A stretch of DNA of 64,000 nt from Barthelona sp. PCE (lineage: Eukaryota > Metamonada: BaSk clade), in the NCBI GenBank assembly GCA_040285745.1, contig JAUFOR010000003.1, positions 496,001-560,000 on the forward strand. Reading direction: 5' to 3'. How positions within the stretch are numbered: the stretch's first letter is position 1; every line of letters starts with the position of its first letter. Positions 29,234-37,205 of the stretch are shown here, in pieces. The notes below the pieces were generated by a model. That model ran no database searches and was not told the origin of the DNA. It saw only the letters and a list, made by a program, of their open reading frames with translations. A program made the position numbers and the translations under genes.

Positions 29234-30247
29234 ATGACTGATCCGGGAGATAACCCACCAATCAGCAGGATGCTGCAATTCGAAAATCCACACACAAAAG
29301 GGGCAGAAGACTCTGAGCTAGAAGATAATGATATTCCTATCCCTGTTGTTGAAGGGGAAGGCTTTTTCGACTATGAAAGCGACGGAATCGACCCCAACCA
29401 ATTCGACGATGTACCATTAGATTATGAATCAACAATAGAACCACCAAAACGAAAGACTGTAACAAAAGATGCTTTCAATGATATTTTAAATCAATTATCC
29501 GGTTATAAATCTGAACAAATTGTTGTGAAGACCCCGCCTAAGCGTGAGAGTGTACTAGGATTGTATCGCCCATCATCCGCTTTAACAGTCTCACCGAATC
29601 GAAAACCTGTAACTTTGAAGAAATCATTTTCTTTTGATGGATCACATCGGTCAAGACCATCAACTGTGCTCGGTCTTGTGGGTAGCATGCAGGCAACCAA
29701 CGCAGCAAGGAGAGTGAAATTAAATAGAAAGAAAAATCGAAAAAGTGAGAATAATATGAAGAAGGATCTGTTCGAAGCTGTGCGTAACCATGTTATTAAT
29801 GTCAAACGTGATGTACAGAGGGCAAACAGAATGTGTGAGTCATTGGGAATGAAACGAATGTATGTATTTGTGGATGATAGTTACACCCCCAAAACAAGAA
29901 CTCTTGAAAAAATCAAGATTGAGGTTTACAAGTTCAACAAAAAGGGGAAGAGATCAAAGAAGCCTGTTCGTGTCATCAGCTCTGTTGCATTCCAACGTGA
30001 GTTGAAGTCTGTACAGCATCGTGTTTCAGCTCCTTCTAGTATTGCTGTTACTAATGTTTCAGCAGTTCCAAAGTACGATATATACAAGCGTGGAGAACAG
30101 AAATTCCCGGATAGAACAGAGAATCCTGAGCAGTATAAGCGAGAAATGAGCGCTAAATCAAAGAATTTAGTTGTAGCAACAAGCCAAATAGTACACACTT
30201 TGCGTAGTTCAATTTCTCTAATCAAGAACAGTCGTTTCGTAAAATAA
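29234..30247 (+). CDS. Hypothetical basic protein, partly disordered
   Basis: A 337-residue protein from ATG 29234. The N-terminal 90 residues are acidic and disordered, with D-Y-E-S repeats (FFDYESDGIDPNQFDDVPLDYES). The remainder is basic, with a strongly positive cluster (ARRVKLNRKKNRKSENNMKK) about residues 180-200. There is a helical segment with LFEAVRNHVINVKRDVQR and a C-terminal amphipathic helix. No domain is recognised. The charge pattern suggests a nucleic-acid or microtubule-associated protein, but this is guesswork. TCATTCAAACA precedes the ATG. Confidence 0.65.
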   Translation: MTDPGDNPPISRMLQFENPHTKGAEDSELEDNDIPIPVVEGEGFFDYESDGIDPNQFDDVPLDYESTIEPPKRKTVTKDAFNDILNQLSGYKSEQIVVKTPPKRESVLGLYRPSSALTVSPNRKPVTLKKSFSFDGSHRSRPSTVLGLVGSMQATNAARRVKLNRKKNRKSENNMKKDLFEAVRNHVINVKRDVQRANRMCESLGMKRMYVFVDDSYTPKTRTLEKIKIEVYKFNKKGKRSKKPVRVISSVAFQRELKSVQHRVSAPSSIAVTNVSAVPKYDIYKRGEQKFPDRTENPEQYKREMSAKSKNLVVATSQIVHTLRSSISLIKNSRFVK

Positions 30248-30272
30248 ACACGGTTTTTATTCCAGTATATGA

Positions 30273-31880
30273 CTATGAAACACGACGACGACGATTGTTA
30301 CGACGACGGGTTGTCTTAACTACAACTTCTTCAACTTCTTCAGCTTCCTGAACTTGTTCGACTTCGGGTTCTGGCTCAGGTTCCTCAACCACAACCGGCT
30401 CTTCTACAACAGGTTCCTCAACAGCGGGTTCCTCTACAACAGGTTCCTGTACAACGGGTTCCTCTACAACAGGTTCCTCTACAACGGGTTCCTCGACAGT
30501 AGGTTCCTCGACAGCAGCATCGATCTCTTCCTCGAGAGGCTTCTCCTCAGGCTCTTCTTCTTCGAGCTCTTCCTTGGGTTCTTCCTCAGTGGTTTCTGCA
30601 GTCTCTTCTTCATCGGAAGGCACCTTGTCCACACCAGTGGTATCGTCCTCCTCAATAGAGATGGATTCATTCTGCATACGGTTACCCCTAACCAATGAAA
30701 TAACCAAGAGAAGGATAACTAAAATCACAGCCATCACAGGAATGTTCTTATAGATGGGCGTTGATACGGCTTGAGGAATGTTGTTTTGGTTAGCCTCCAT
30801 TATCTCTTGTTGGCGTTGGCGTTCAACCTCCAGCCACTTATCCTCGTAAACCTTACGCACACCGAAAGTTTCCTCTGCAAAATCACGTGCTGCATCAATA
30901 TCATCAGTGATCAAAAGATTATTCCACATAATACCTTCGTCATTGACCAAGATTTCGAATGAAACGGCATCGATAGGATGCTCAATGTGGATCTTTCGAT
31001 CAACCTTGATAAGACGAGGTGTCCAAGGTCCTGGATAGTCAGGGTTGGGAATCATACTTCCTTCAAAGTCACCATCCTCCTCGACGCTCCAGTCCTCAGG
31101 CATGGGCTCCATTATGACCTCAGCGGGGTAATCATCAGGCTTGACATCGTTGATATCAGGACAGGTTGCAGGTGAAGGTGTAAATTCATCAATGATGGAT
31201 CCACCAGCAGAAAGCTCGTTATCTACTAGAATCTGATATGAGTTACCCTTAACAATTAAGGTATAAAGCTGAGTGGTGGGTTTAAGTAACACTCCAACAG
31301 CAGCAGTCTTATGATGTTCAACAAGTTCACCAGTGAAGGGGTTCTTTGTTGTAAAGATGAAGTGAAGACGGTTATTTCCACCACAAACATCGGGCCCAAA
31401 CATAATTGAGTAAGGGTGACTTCCATCGAAAGACTCAAGACCTGTAGCACCTGTGAGCAGCTTCAGGTAACCTCCGCTACACGTCACACGATCCTCCATT
31501 CTGAATTCAAACTGAACAACAAGTGCCTTATCCTCGGTGACAACGATAGGCTCGTCGAACTGTTTGTACATAGCGTAGCGGGTGTGCTTCTCACGGGCAA
31601 TCAAGAAATGATCACCGGGAATACCAGAGCTCTCACCAGCATGATCAATGGTGAAACGACCACGGTACTCAGGAGATTTGGTGTATGTCCAACTGTTGGT
31701 GGAGTCGAAGGCGTCGAAAAAGTAGTACTTACGGGGAGTTGGAGTTGTATACTCAGTGAATGGGAGAGGAGCCAAAGGTTCAATAGGCTGAGCTTTTTCC
31801 TCAACGAAAATGTCATCCATCTGCTCTTCAGTGGCAAGAACTACTGCCACTAAGCAAAGAAGGGTTAACCAGAATTTCAT
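30273..31880 (-). CDS. Calnexin-family ER lectin chaperone, P-domain collapsed to one unit
   Basis: Type I ER membrane lectin that holds monoglucosylated glycoproteins for folding. The 535-residue protein has a signal peptide (MKFWLTLLCLVAVVLA), the globular beta-sandwich lectin domain (GGYLKLLTG, SYSIMFGPDVCG and WTPRLI elements) and a TM segment (about 375-395, VMAVILVILLLVISLVRG). The long cytosolic tail contains about nine EEPVV/EEPVVEEP repeats and ends RRRNNRRRR. Between lectin halves only one P-domain unit is left (DINDVKPDDYP...GSMIPNPDYPGPWTP), instead of the usual 4+4 repeats that form the extended arm. The lectin Cys pair (CSGG and DVCGG) is conserved. High confidence for the family. 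Confidence 0.93.
   Translation of the reverse strand: MKFWLTLLCLVAVVLATEEQMDDIFVEEKAQPIEPLAPLPFTEYTTPTPRKYYFFDAFDSTNSWTYTKSPEYRGRFTIDHAGESSGIPGDHFLIAREKHTRYAMYKQFDEPIVVTEDKALVVQFEFRMEDRVTCSGGYLKLLTGATGLESFDGSHPYSIMFGPDVCGGNNRLHFIFTTKNPFTGELVEHHKTAAVGVLLKPTTQLYTLIVKGNSYQILVDNELSAGGSIIDEFTPSPATCPDINDVKPDDYPAEVIMEPMPEDWSVEEDGDFEGSMIPNPDYPGPWTPRLIKVDRKIHIEHPIDAVSFEILVNDEGIMWNNLLITDDIDAARDFAEETFGVRKVYEDKWLEVERQRQQEIMEANQNNIPQAVSTPIYKNIPVMAVILVILLLVISLVRGNRMQNESISIEEDDTTGVDKVPSDEEETAETTEEEPKEELEEEEPEEKPLEEEIDAAVEEPTVEEPVVEEPVVEEPVVQEPVVEEPAVEEPVVEEPVVVEEPEPEPEVEQVQEAEEVEEVVVKTTRRRNNRRRRVS
30390..30505 (-). repeat. Tandem 15-18 nt coding repeat (EEPVV) in calnexin tail
   Basis: About eight imperfect copies of a unit reading GGTTCCTCTACAACG on the plus strand (encoding the pentapeptide EEPVV on the minus strand). 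It lies within the calnexin cytosolic tail and is a likely site of copy-number variation. Confidence 0.8.
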
Positions 31881-31978
31881 AAAAGACGGTTAATAGAAAT
31901 AAATGAATTAGCATCCAACTAATCCAATACCCTATGTTGTGCATCTAAAAATGAGCTTTATTCGAACTCACAAATCGT

Positions 31979-33031
31979 TTATTCTTCTGCACTTACACGA
32001 ACGACATACTTGCCTGTTGAGTGCTGGCTCTGCATCTGGTGCATAATATCAGGGACATCAGCCATCTCAATCTCTGTAATCTTGAACGAACCTGTCAAAC
32101 GTGCAATGCTGCTTGGTACACCAAGGATGTAAAAGAATTGTTTAGCCAGTTGGCATAGATGCTTGAGATGTCTCTTTGTGTGGGTTAGAGGTGCCTTTGT
32201 TGAGTAAGCAGCAGCACCAAGTCCAACATGACAAATGTTGATACCTCTCACTAACAAATCAAGACCATCATACTTGAACTTGTCCCATAAACCCGGAACG
32301 GGGACATAAAACCCGTTATTCGACACCAGAGAGAGCAAGGCCATGCCTCTGTGACTTTGATTGTCAATAATTGCAATACAGCCATCACCATTCGTAATCT
32401 CCGAAACTCGCTCAACAATATTCTCAGTACGATAATCAATAAAGTGATCAGCACCCAATTCATCAACGCAGTACTCCTTGTTTGCAGTGGAAGCAACAGC
32501 AATAACAGTCCATCCCAATTGCTTTGCTAATAAAATGGAAAATGAACCGACACCACCACTAGCACCATTAATAAGTAAGAAATTGTTCATGTCATCCGGA
32601 TTCGGTTCTGTTCCGCACTTAACTATGCACTGAAGAGCAGTATATCCAGCACATGGAACAGCTGCAGCTTGCTTTGCGGATAAATACTCTGGAACATTAA
32701 TAAGAACATGACTATTGGCGATAGTATACTCTGAGATAGCACCAAAGCTGGATGAAATGTTGATATGCATCACAACAGGCTTGGATACATCAACACAGTT
32801 ACTCTCCAGAATTTCTTCAACTCCTGGACCCTGCTCAACAATCATACCAACGGCATCGCAACCAATAACCTTTCCTGCAGAATCCTCGGACAAAATCTTC
32901 CAGTCCACAGGATTCAATGATGCGTAAAGCACTTTAATCTTGCAAAAACCCTCTTTCAGGTTCAAATCCTCCATAGAGTATGTTTCAATGTACTCTGGCT
33001 TTGCTTCACTGTTGTTAATGACTGCTTTCAT
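31979..33031 (-). CDS. MDR-family NAD(P)H oxidoreductase (quinone-oxidoreductase type)
   Basis: A 350-residue medium-chain dehydrogenase/reductase. A GroES-like N-terminal domain (KVLYASLNPVDWKILS, then GCDAVGMI) is followed by the Rossmann nucleotide-binding domain with GASGGVGSFSILLAKQLG. No structural four-cysteine zinc loop is seen and the catalytic zinc ligands are absent, so it belongs to the zinc-free quinone oxidoreductase/RTN4IP1-like group. It would use NAD(P)H to reduce quinones or alkenals in the cytosol. Nearest neighbour downstream is calnexin with a 98-bp gap. Confidence 0.88.
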   Translation of the reverse strand: MKAVINNSEAKPEYIETYSMEDLNLKEGFCKIKVLYASLNPVDWKILSEDSAGKVIGCDAVGMIVEQGPGVEEILESNCVDVSKPVVMHINISSSFGAISEYTIANSHVLINVPEYLSAKQAAAVPCAGYTALQCIVKCGTEPNPDDMNNFLLINGASGGVGSFSILLAKQLGWTVIAVASTANKEYCVDELGADHFIDYRTENIVERVSEITNGDGCIAIIDNQSHRGMALLSLVSNNGFYVPVPGLWDKFKYDGLDLLVRGINICHVGLGAAAYSTKAPLTHTKRHLKHLCQLAKQFFYILGVPSSIARLTGSFKITEIEMADVPDIMHQMQSQHSTGKYVVRVSAEE

Positions 33032-33224
33032 GGTGAATAATATAAGAAATACCGATAAGAGTGGAAAAACTTAAAACAATTAAATGATCCAGCACATGAA
33101 TTCCTGTTGTCTGCTCCAATGCTTGAATCATGTCCTATATCACTTTGCCGTGAGCTATCCACAAAATCCATGCAATGTATCACTTAACATGCTTTTAATT
33201 GATGATTGGATTTATTCATATAGA

Positions 33225-33584
33225 TTATTCCATATGGGGAGGCTTCCTCAGCGCAATCTGTGATACTGCGTTACTTAAAGCGGTCAGATCTTGATCGATT
33301 CTGTCGATTGCCTGTGTGACAACGCTATCTGCGCTTTGGTTCCTAAAAGATGACTTACAGATCACCTTCAGAACAATGTGGTCACTTGTGGGATGTGGTT
33401 CCAGATAACTGCTGAATGTGACGTTAGGATCCTTCAATAATTCATCGGTAAGGATATTACCAACAGTGTGGTTCTCGTTGTACAGTTTGATATCAAGGCC
33501 AGACTGACCAGCGGGTAGTGCTTTCTTAGGTATCATCTCTACGGTAACAGGTTTGGGTGCTAAATATGCGTCAACGTTTTCCAT
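33225..33584 (-). CDS. RPB11: RNA polymerase small subunit RPB11-like
   Basis: A 119-residue member of the RPB11/RPC19 family, the alpha-like partner of RPB3/RPAC1 in the polymerase assembly platform. It shows the signature LYNENHTVGNILTDELLKDPNV followed by FSSYLEPHPTSDHIVLKV. The N-terminal segment of about 35 residues before the signature (with VTVEMIPKKALP) fits RPB11 of Pol II slightly better than RPC19 of Pol I/III. The C-terminal helix (ADSVVTQAIDRIDQDLTALS) is as in the family. TCATATAAG precedes the ATG. Confidence 0.82.
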   Translation of the reverse strand: MENVDAYLAPKPVTVEMIPKKALPAGQSGLDIKLYNENHTVGNILTDELLKDPNVTFSSYLEPHPTSDHIVLKVICKSSFRNQSADSVVTQAIDRIDQDLTALSNAVSQIALRKPPHME

Positions 33585-33834
33585 CTTATATGATTGTGGT
33601 TGTGGTTGTGAAGTTGTGTGTTATGTGTGATTTGGGGGATTTAAGTAGAAAATATAAAAGAACAAGTAAACAAAGATCAAATAATGGATATGTGTTTATC
33701 TTGAGTGATATTAAATGTTTCTGGTTTGTATGTGTGCGTGCTAAACCGTGGTTGCCCGCTGTTGAAAATTCAGAAGTTGAGAAAGAGAGGAATACTCAAT
33801 AACACTTCGTTTTACAGAACTTGTCCCTTATCAT

Positions 33835-34662
33835 ATGTCAAAGTCCGCTCTGAAAAAGTGGATTGACTTTAGTAGACAACGATATGAACGTATCATTAAC
33901 TCTACTATCGATATAAGTGCCAAAAACATTCCTTCACTTGCAAATGATTTAGATACAGTAGAGGAGCTGTCTCGGATCTGGCATCAGAAGATTTTCGGCA
34001 ATTCAGTGCCCAGTAACATTCAACAACATCAACATTTTCAATTTCACACACAACCAATGGGATATCAGCCTCAGCCGATGTCTATCATGGGACCCATGCA
34101 GGGTGGCATGGTATATGTACAGATGCCATCACCTCAAATATCTCATATGGGAATGATGCAACCAGCAATCATCAATCAACCTCAAACTGTCTTTGCACAG
34201 CCCATGAATATGATGACACGCAATAACATACCCCAACAAATGCAGCAACCCAAACAAATGCCTCAGCAAGTGCAGAAACCTCAGCGAGTCCAAAAGCATC
34301 AAGTGGAGGTAGTGTCAACAGTCGAAGAAGTTGAAGACAGCGATGATGATTTTATGAGCGATGATGACCTCGAAGATGTTGAGCTAGAAGGTGCAAATGA
34401 GGTTGTAGATCCAAAGAAAGAAGTTAGTACTGAAGAAGATGTTCTAGTTTTGAGTGAGCACTCGAGTGATGAAGACATGGTTGTTAACTTTGACGAGTAT
34501 GAGACTGTCCCATACCAAATGTGGGCAATGGAAGTGTATGATAAACGATCAAAGAAGGGAAAAGGATGGAGGTTAGTTCAAGATTTAGTTGATGCAACTC
34601 TTAAGACTCCTGACGGCGATATACTGTTGAAAAAGGTACGTTTGATTATGTATGAGAAGTAA
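33835..34662 (+). CDS. TOA1: TFIIA large (alpha/beta) subunit
   Basis: General transcription factor subunit that stabilises TBP on the promoter. The 275-residue protein has the family's split layout. An N-terminal four-helix-bundle half (WIDFSRQRYERIINSTIDI...ELSRIWHQKIFGN) is followed by a Met/Gln/Pro-rich linker (about 65-155), an acidic stretch (about 160-220) and the C-terminal beta-barrel half (VPYQMWAMEVYDKRSKKGKGW and ILLKKVRLIMYEK). The last part corresponds to the conserved C..YDK..R.KNKWK...KDG segment. The small subunit is not in this window. Length is close to yeast TOA1 (286 aa). Confidence 0.88.
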   Translation: MSKSALKKWIDFSRQRYERIINSTIDISAKNIPSLANDLDTVEELSRIWHQKIFGNSVPSNIQQHQHFQFHTQPMGYQPQPMSIMGPMQGGMVYVQMPSPQISHMGMMQPAIINQPQTVFAQPMNMMTRNNIPQQMQQPKQMPQQVQKPQRVQKHQVEVVSTVEEVEDSDDDFMSDDDLEDVELEGANEVVDPKKEVSTEEDVLVLSEHSSDEDMVVNFDEYETVPYQMWAMEVYDKRSKKGKGWRLVQDLVDATLKTPDGDILLKKVRLIMYEK

Positions 34663-34762
34663 AGGATGTGTGGAATTTTCGTCATTTTGTTGTTCTTTTT
34701 TTTATCGCGCTTTTCACCTGACCAAACAGTCATTTTTCTTGTCACAGATTGGGTCTCCAAAG

Positions 34763-35527
34763 ATGCTGTGTCTGAGGTCTTTCCTTTTTTCTTGCTGTTT
34801 TTTTTTTTTCAGTAGCGATTGCGACAACCATTTCTTCTGGGCACCACAGGGTCACAATTACTGGAAGGCAGCTTCTTGACTTTGAAGGAACAGGAACTGC
34901 CAGAATAGAAACTGGTGATCTTGGTTTAACCTAAGAGCTGTGTTATCAAATGATCAGGTGTATAGGTTCAATATTATCAACTTAGACATTCAGGGTAACA
35001 TGAACTATATGCAATTTATCAACGTCGAATATTGACGGTGATCGTTTTTCGTCTTTTGCAGATGTGAGGCATTTATGCCACAATGGTTATTTCTATTCGA
35101 CACCCGGCGAGCTCCCAAGCATCATTTTCAGAACTTTTCATCTGGTCGCTTTAAAGTCAATTGGGATATTGTGCAGCTGAACAGTACATTTGATGTTGAA
35201 TGTGAGGGAGAGGATCGCATTATCGATGGAAAGTGTTACAAGACTGATGACGTTATTGATGAACCTGAAGGTTTTCTTTTGAGTATTGGTATATTGGATC
35301 AAACCCAATTTTTTTTCATTATTGGTCTCATTTTCGTTATATTGCTCGTCCTGAAAGCCAATATTTCCAGAAGGAGGAAAGGGAAAACCGTCTCACTATC
35401 CAAATTTGAGTTGGAATCTGATTTGGAAAGAAATGATGCATTTCCCACCACAAATTTTAATGAACCAACTTATACACCAACGTATAATACAGAATACAAT
35501 CTTCCTGTTTACATTCCCAGTATTTAA
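34763..35527 (+). pseudogene. Relict of a type I surface protein, alternating between two frames
   Basis: Protein-like text runs through the whole segment but changes frame at least four times: signal peptide MLCLRSFLFSCCFF (frame 2), ectodomain part VAIATTISSGHHRVTITGRQ to about 34926 (frame 0), NLRAVLSNDQVYRFNIINLD to about 35032 (frame 2), DGDRFSSFADVRHLCHNGY to about 35150 (frame 0), then CEGEDRIIDGKCYKT, a TM segment FFFIIGLIFVILLVL and a Tyr/Thr-rich tail to the TAA ending at 35527 (frame 2). Joined, it would be a secreted beta-rich ectodomain, one TM and a short tail. The first switch falls in a 12-T run. No intron-like borders fit the other switches. It is read as a pseudogene; assembly indels or unusual decoding are alternatives. 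Confidence 0.6.
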
Positions 35528-35594
35528 AAGGACCTACTCAAATAAATCATGTTTTTCGCAATTTTCTTCTCTTTCAACATTTCTCTTCTCAAAA

Positions 35595-36734
35595 ATGGAC
35601 ACGTACGATCTCAGTGTCGTTGTGGTTGAGAACAATATGAACGAAGAAGCAGTTATGCGCAACTGGAAGAGCGGTAAAGATGTTCCCCAGTATACTACGG
35701 CAAATGAAATCTCTAACATCGCAGGACTGCCCATATTGGGCACACCCCAAGGTCTTATTTTGTGTTTTGCAAGCCCCAACTTTGATAGCAACAAATATGT
35801 CAGCTATGCTAAGGCTCTCATCCTCCACCTTGATGTATTGCTCCCGCAGTCCGACTACATCAACTTTATATGTCTGGCATTTAACGAACTCCCACCTGCT
35901 CACCAAACAGTATTTGAGCAGTTTGTTGCTCTTCTTGCCCAATGTGGCAATCTTTCAACATCATCTCTAGCGTCATTGACCTCCCAAATAGACAATGAGA
36001 CGATCCAAAATTCCGTTTCTGAAGCATTAAACACCCCTGCTTTCTCCCTCCCCATTTTTCAAACAACAGATACTCCATTAGATATGTTAACCCCAGAAGA
36101 GTTTGCGCAAATGCTCGCTTATAGGGACCATAAGCTACTGTCTCTTATCAGTGCACACGAACTTGTTTGCGCGCGTTGGACACTTGAGCATTATCAATAT
36201 GACTGTAATGGTGTCAATTTGTGGACAACAGCTCAGATTACGTTGTCACAGTACGTTGCCCGCACCATAAACGAAGACCCAGGCAGATACGCATATTTTT
36301 TGGAGGTCTTGAATCATTTACTTACTCTAAATTGTTTTTCAGGAATTATGTGCATTTTTTTGAAATTAAACTCTAAAGAATTCGCCAATTTGGCTGCCAA
36401 CCACAACTTAGACGCTTTTTCTGAATTATGCAGTGTTGAAGGGAATTGTCGTAACATCAAGGCCGCAACACGAAAATTACTGATAAAAAAGAAGAAAAGG
36501 TTGGGTGGTATCAGCTATGCAAAGCCCAGCGTCCCTATTGTACCTCATGTTTCCCTGATTTTTAGTCAAATAGCACTCACAGAAGATGGTAATATTCTAA
36601 AGATAAAAAAAAATCTATTCAAATACGAAAAAATGCTCATGATTTACAGTCTTATTGAGCAACTTGAGCTGTACAAAGCATGTGACTTCCCATCAATCCC
36701 CCTGTCAATAGAATTTATCCAAGCGCTACTGTAA
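35595..36734 (+). CDS. Ras guanine-nucleotide exchange factor (CDC25-type domain)
   Basis: Promotes GDP release from a Ras-family GTPase. The 379-residue protein starts at ATG 35595, ~60 codons inside the longest open frame. The N-terminal half is helical and may be a degenerate REM (Ras exchanger) motif. From about residue 165 the CDC25 domain is seen: LTPEEFAQMLAYRDHKLLSLISAHEL, NLWTTAQITLSQYVARTI, YFLEVLNHLLTLNCFSGIM, then PHVSLIFSQIALTEDGN (equal to the P.vP.lg..l.dl.fie.gn motif) and a final helix. No other domain was noted. The stop is one base from that of the convergent RING gene. Confidence 0.82.
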   Translation: MDTYDLSVVVVENNMNEEAVMRNWKSGKDVPQYTTANEISNIAGLPILGTPQGLILCFASPNFDSNKYVSYAKALILHLDVLLPQSDYINFICLAFNELPPAHQTVFEQFVALLAQCGNLSTSSLASLTSQIDNETIQNSVSEALNTPAFSLPIFQTTDTPLDMLTPEEFAQMLAYRDHKLLSLISAHELVCARWTLEHYQYDCNGVNLWTTAQITLSQYVARTINEDPGRYAYFLEVLNHLLTLNCFSGIMCIFLKLNSKEFANLAANHNLDAFSELCSVEGNCRNIKAATRKLLIKKKKRLGGISYAKPSVPIVPHVSLIFSQIALTEDGNILKIKKNLFKYEKMLMIYSLIEQLELYKACDFPSIPLSIEFIQALL

Positions 36735-36735
36735 A

Positions 36736-37059
36736 CTATGTCCGCTCAACCGGCACACTTCTCTTTGCCTCCCACTTTACCTGACACAGTGGACATGCAG
36801 TCTTATGCCCGTTATCGAGCCAACGTTGAATGCAATGATTATGATAGGCATGACCGCATTCTCCCCACACAACCATGCATGTTGTATTTTCTGATTCAGA
36901 TAGACAGTTGGAGCAAGGTTCCATCAACGGATGCTTACAGACCGGACAGCTCTCATAGCCAACATCATACCTCCAAACGGCTACAGCCGACCAACTCTCA
37001 ATTGTGAAAGGAAGATCTGTGCTTCCTGCTTCGTTTTGCTCGTTTCTGATCTCCTGCAT
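36736..37059 (-). CDS. RBX2-type cullin RING-box protein
   Basis: Zinc-binding RING-H2 subunit of cullin-RING ubiquitin ligases that recruits the E2. The 107-residue protein begins with the cullin-binding strand SWSAVAVWRYDV, followed by the RING with CPVCKHPLMEPCSNC, CMVVWGECGHAYHNHCIQRWL and the terminal CPLCQVKWEAKR. The last metal position is Cys (CPLC) as in RBX2/SAG and APC11, not the Asp of RBX1. VVWGECNH is also RBX2-like, whereas IMDLC-like spacing is shared. A few extra residues are present before the CPLC, so RBX2 is preferred but a general RBX1 function is possible. Confidence 0.88.
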   Translation of the reverse strand: MQEIRNEQNEAGSTDLPFTIESWSAVAVWRYDVGYESCPVCKHPLMEPCSNCLSESENTTCMVVWGECGHAYHNHCIQRWLDNGHKTACPLCQVKWEAKRSVPVERT

Positions 37060-37205
37060 CCTTCAAATAAAAGCCCAAATAGTTGAAAAGGTGATATTCG
37101 AACAATCAACTCACTCCAAAAAAAAAATGGATTCTTAAGGAATGTACTGCTTGGGTGAATGCTTACATACAATAAAAACTTGCAAACAAAGCATCTTATA
37201 TCATT

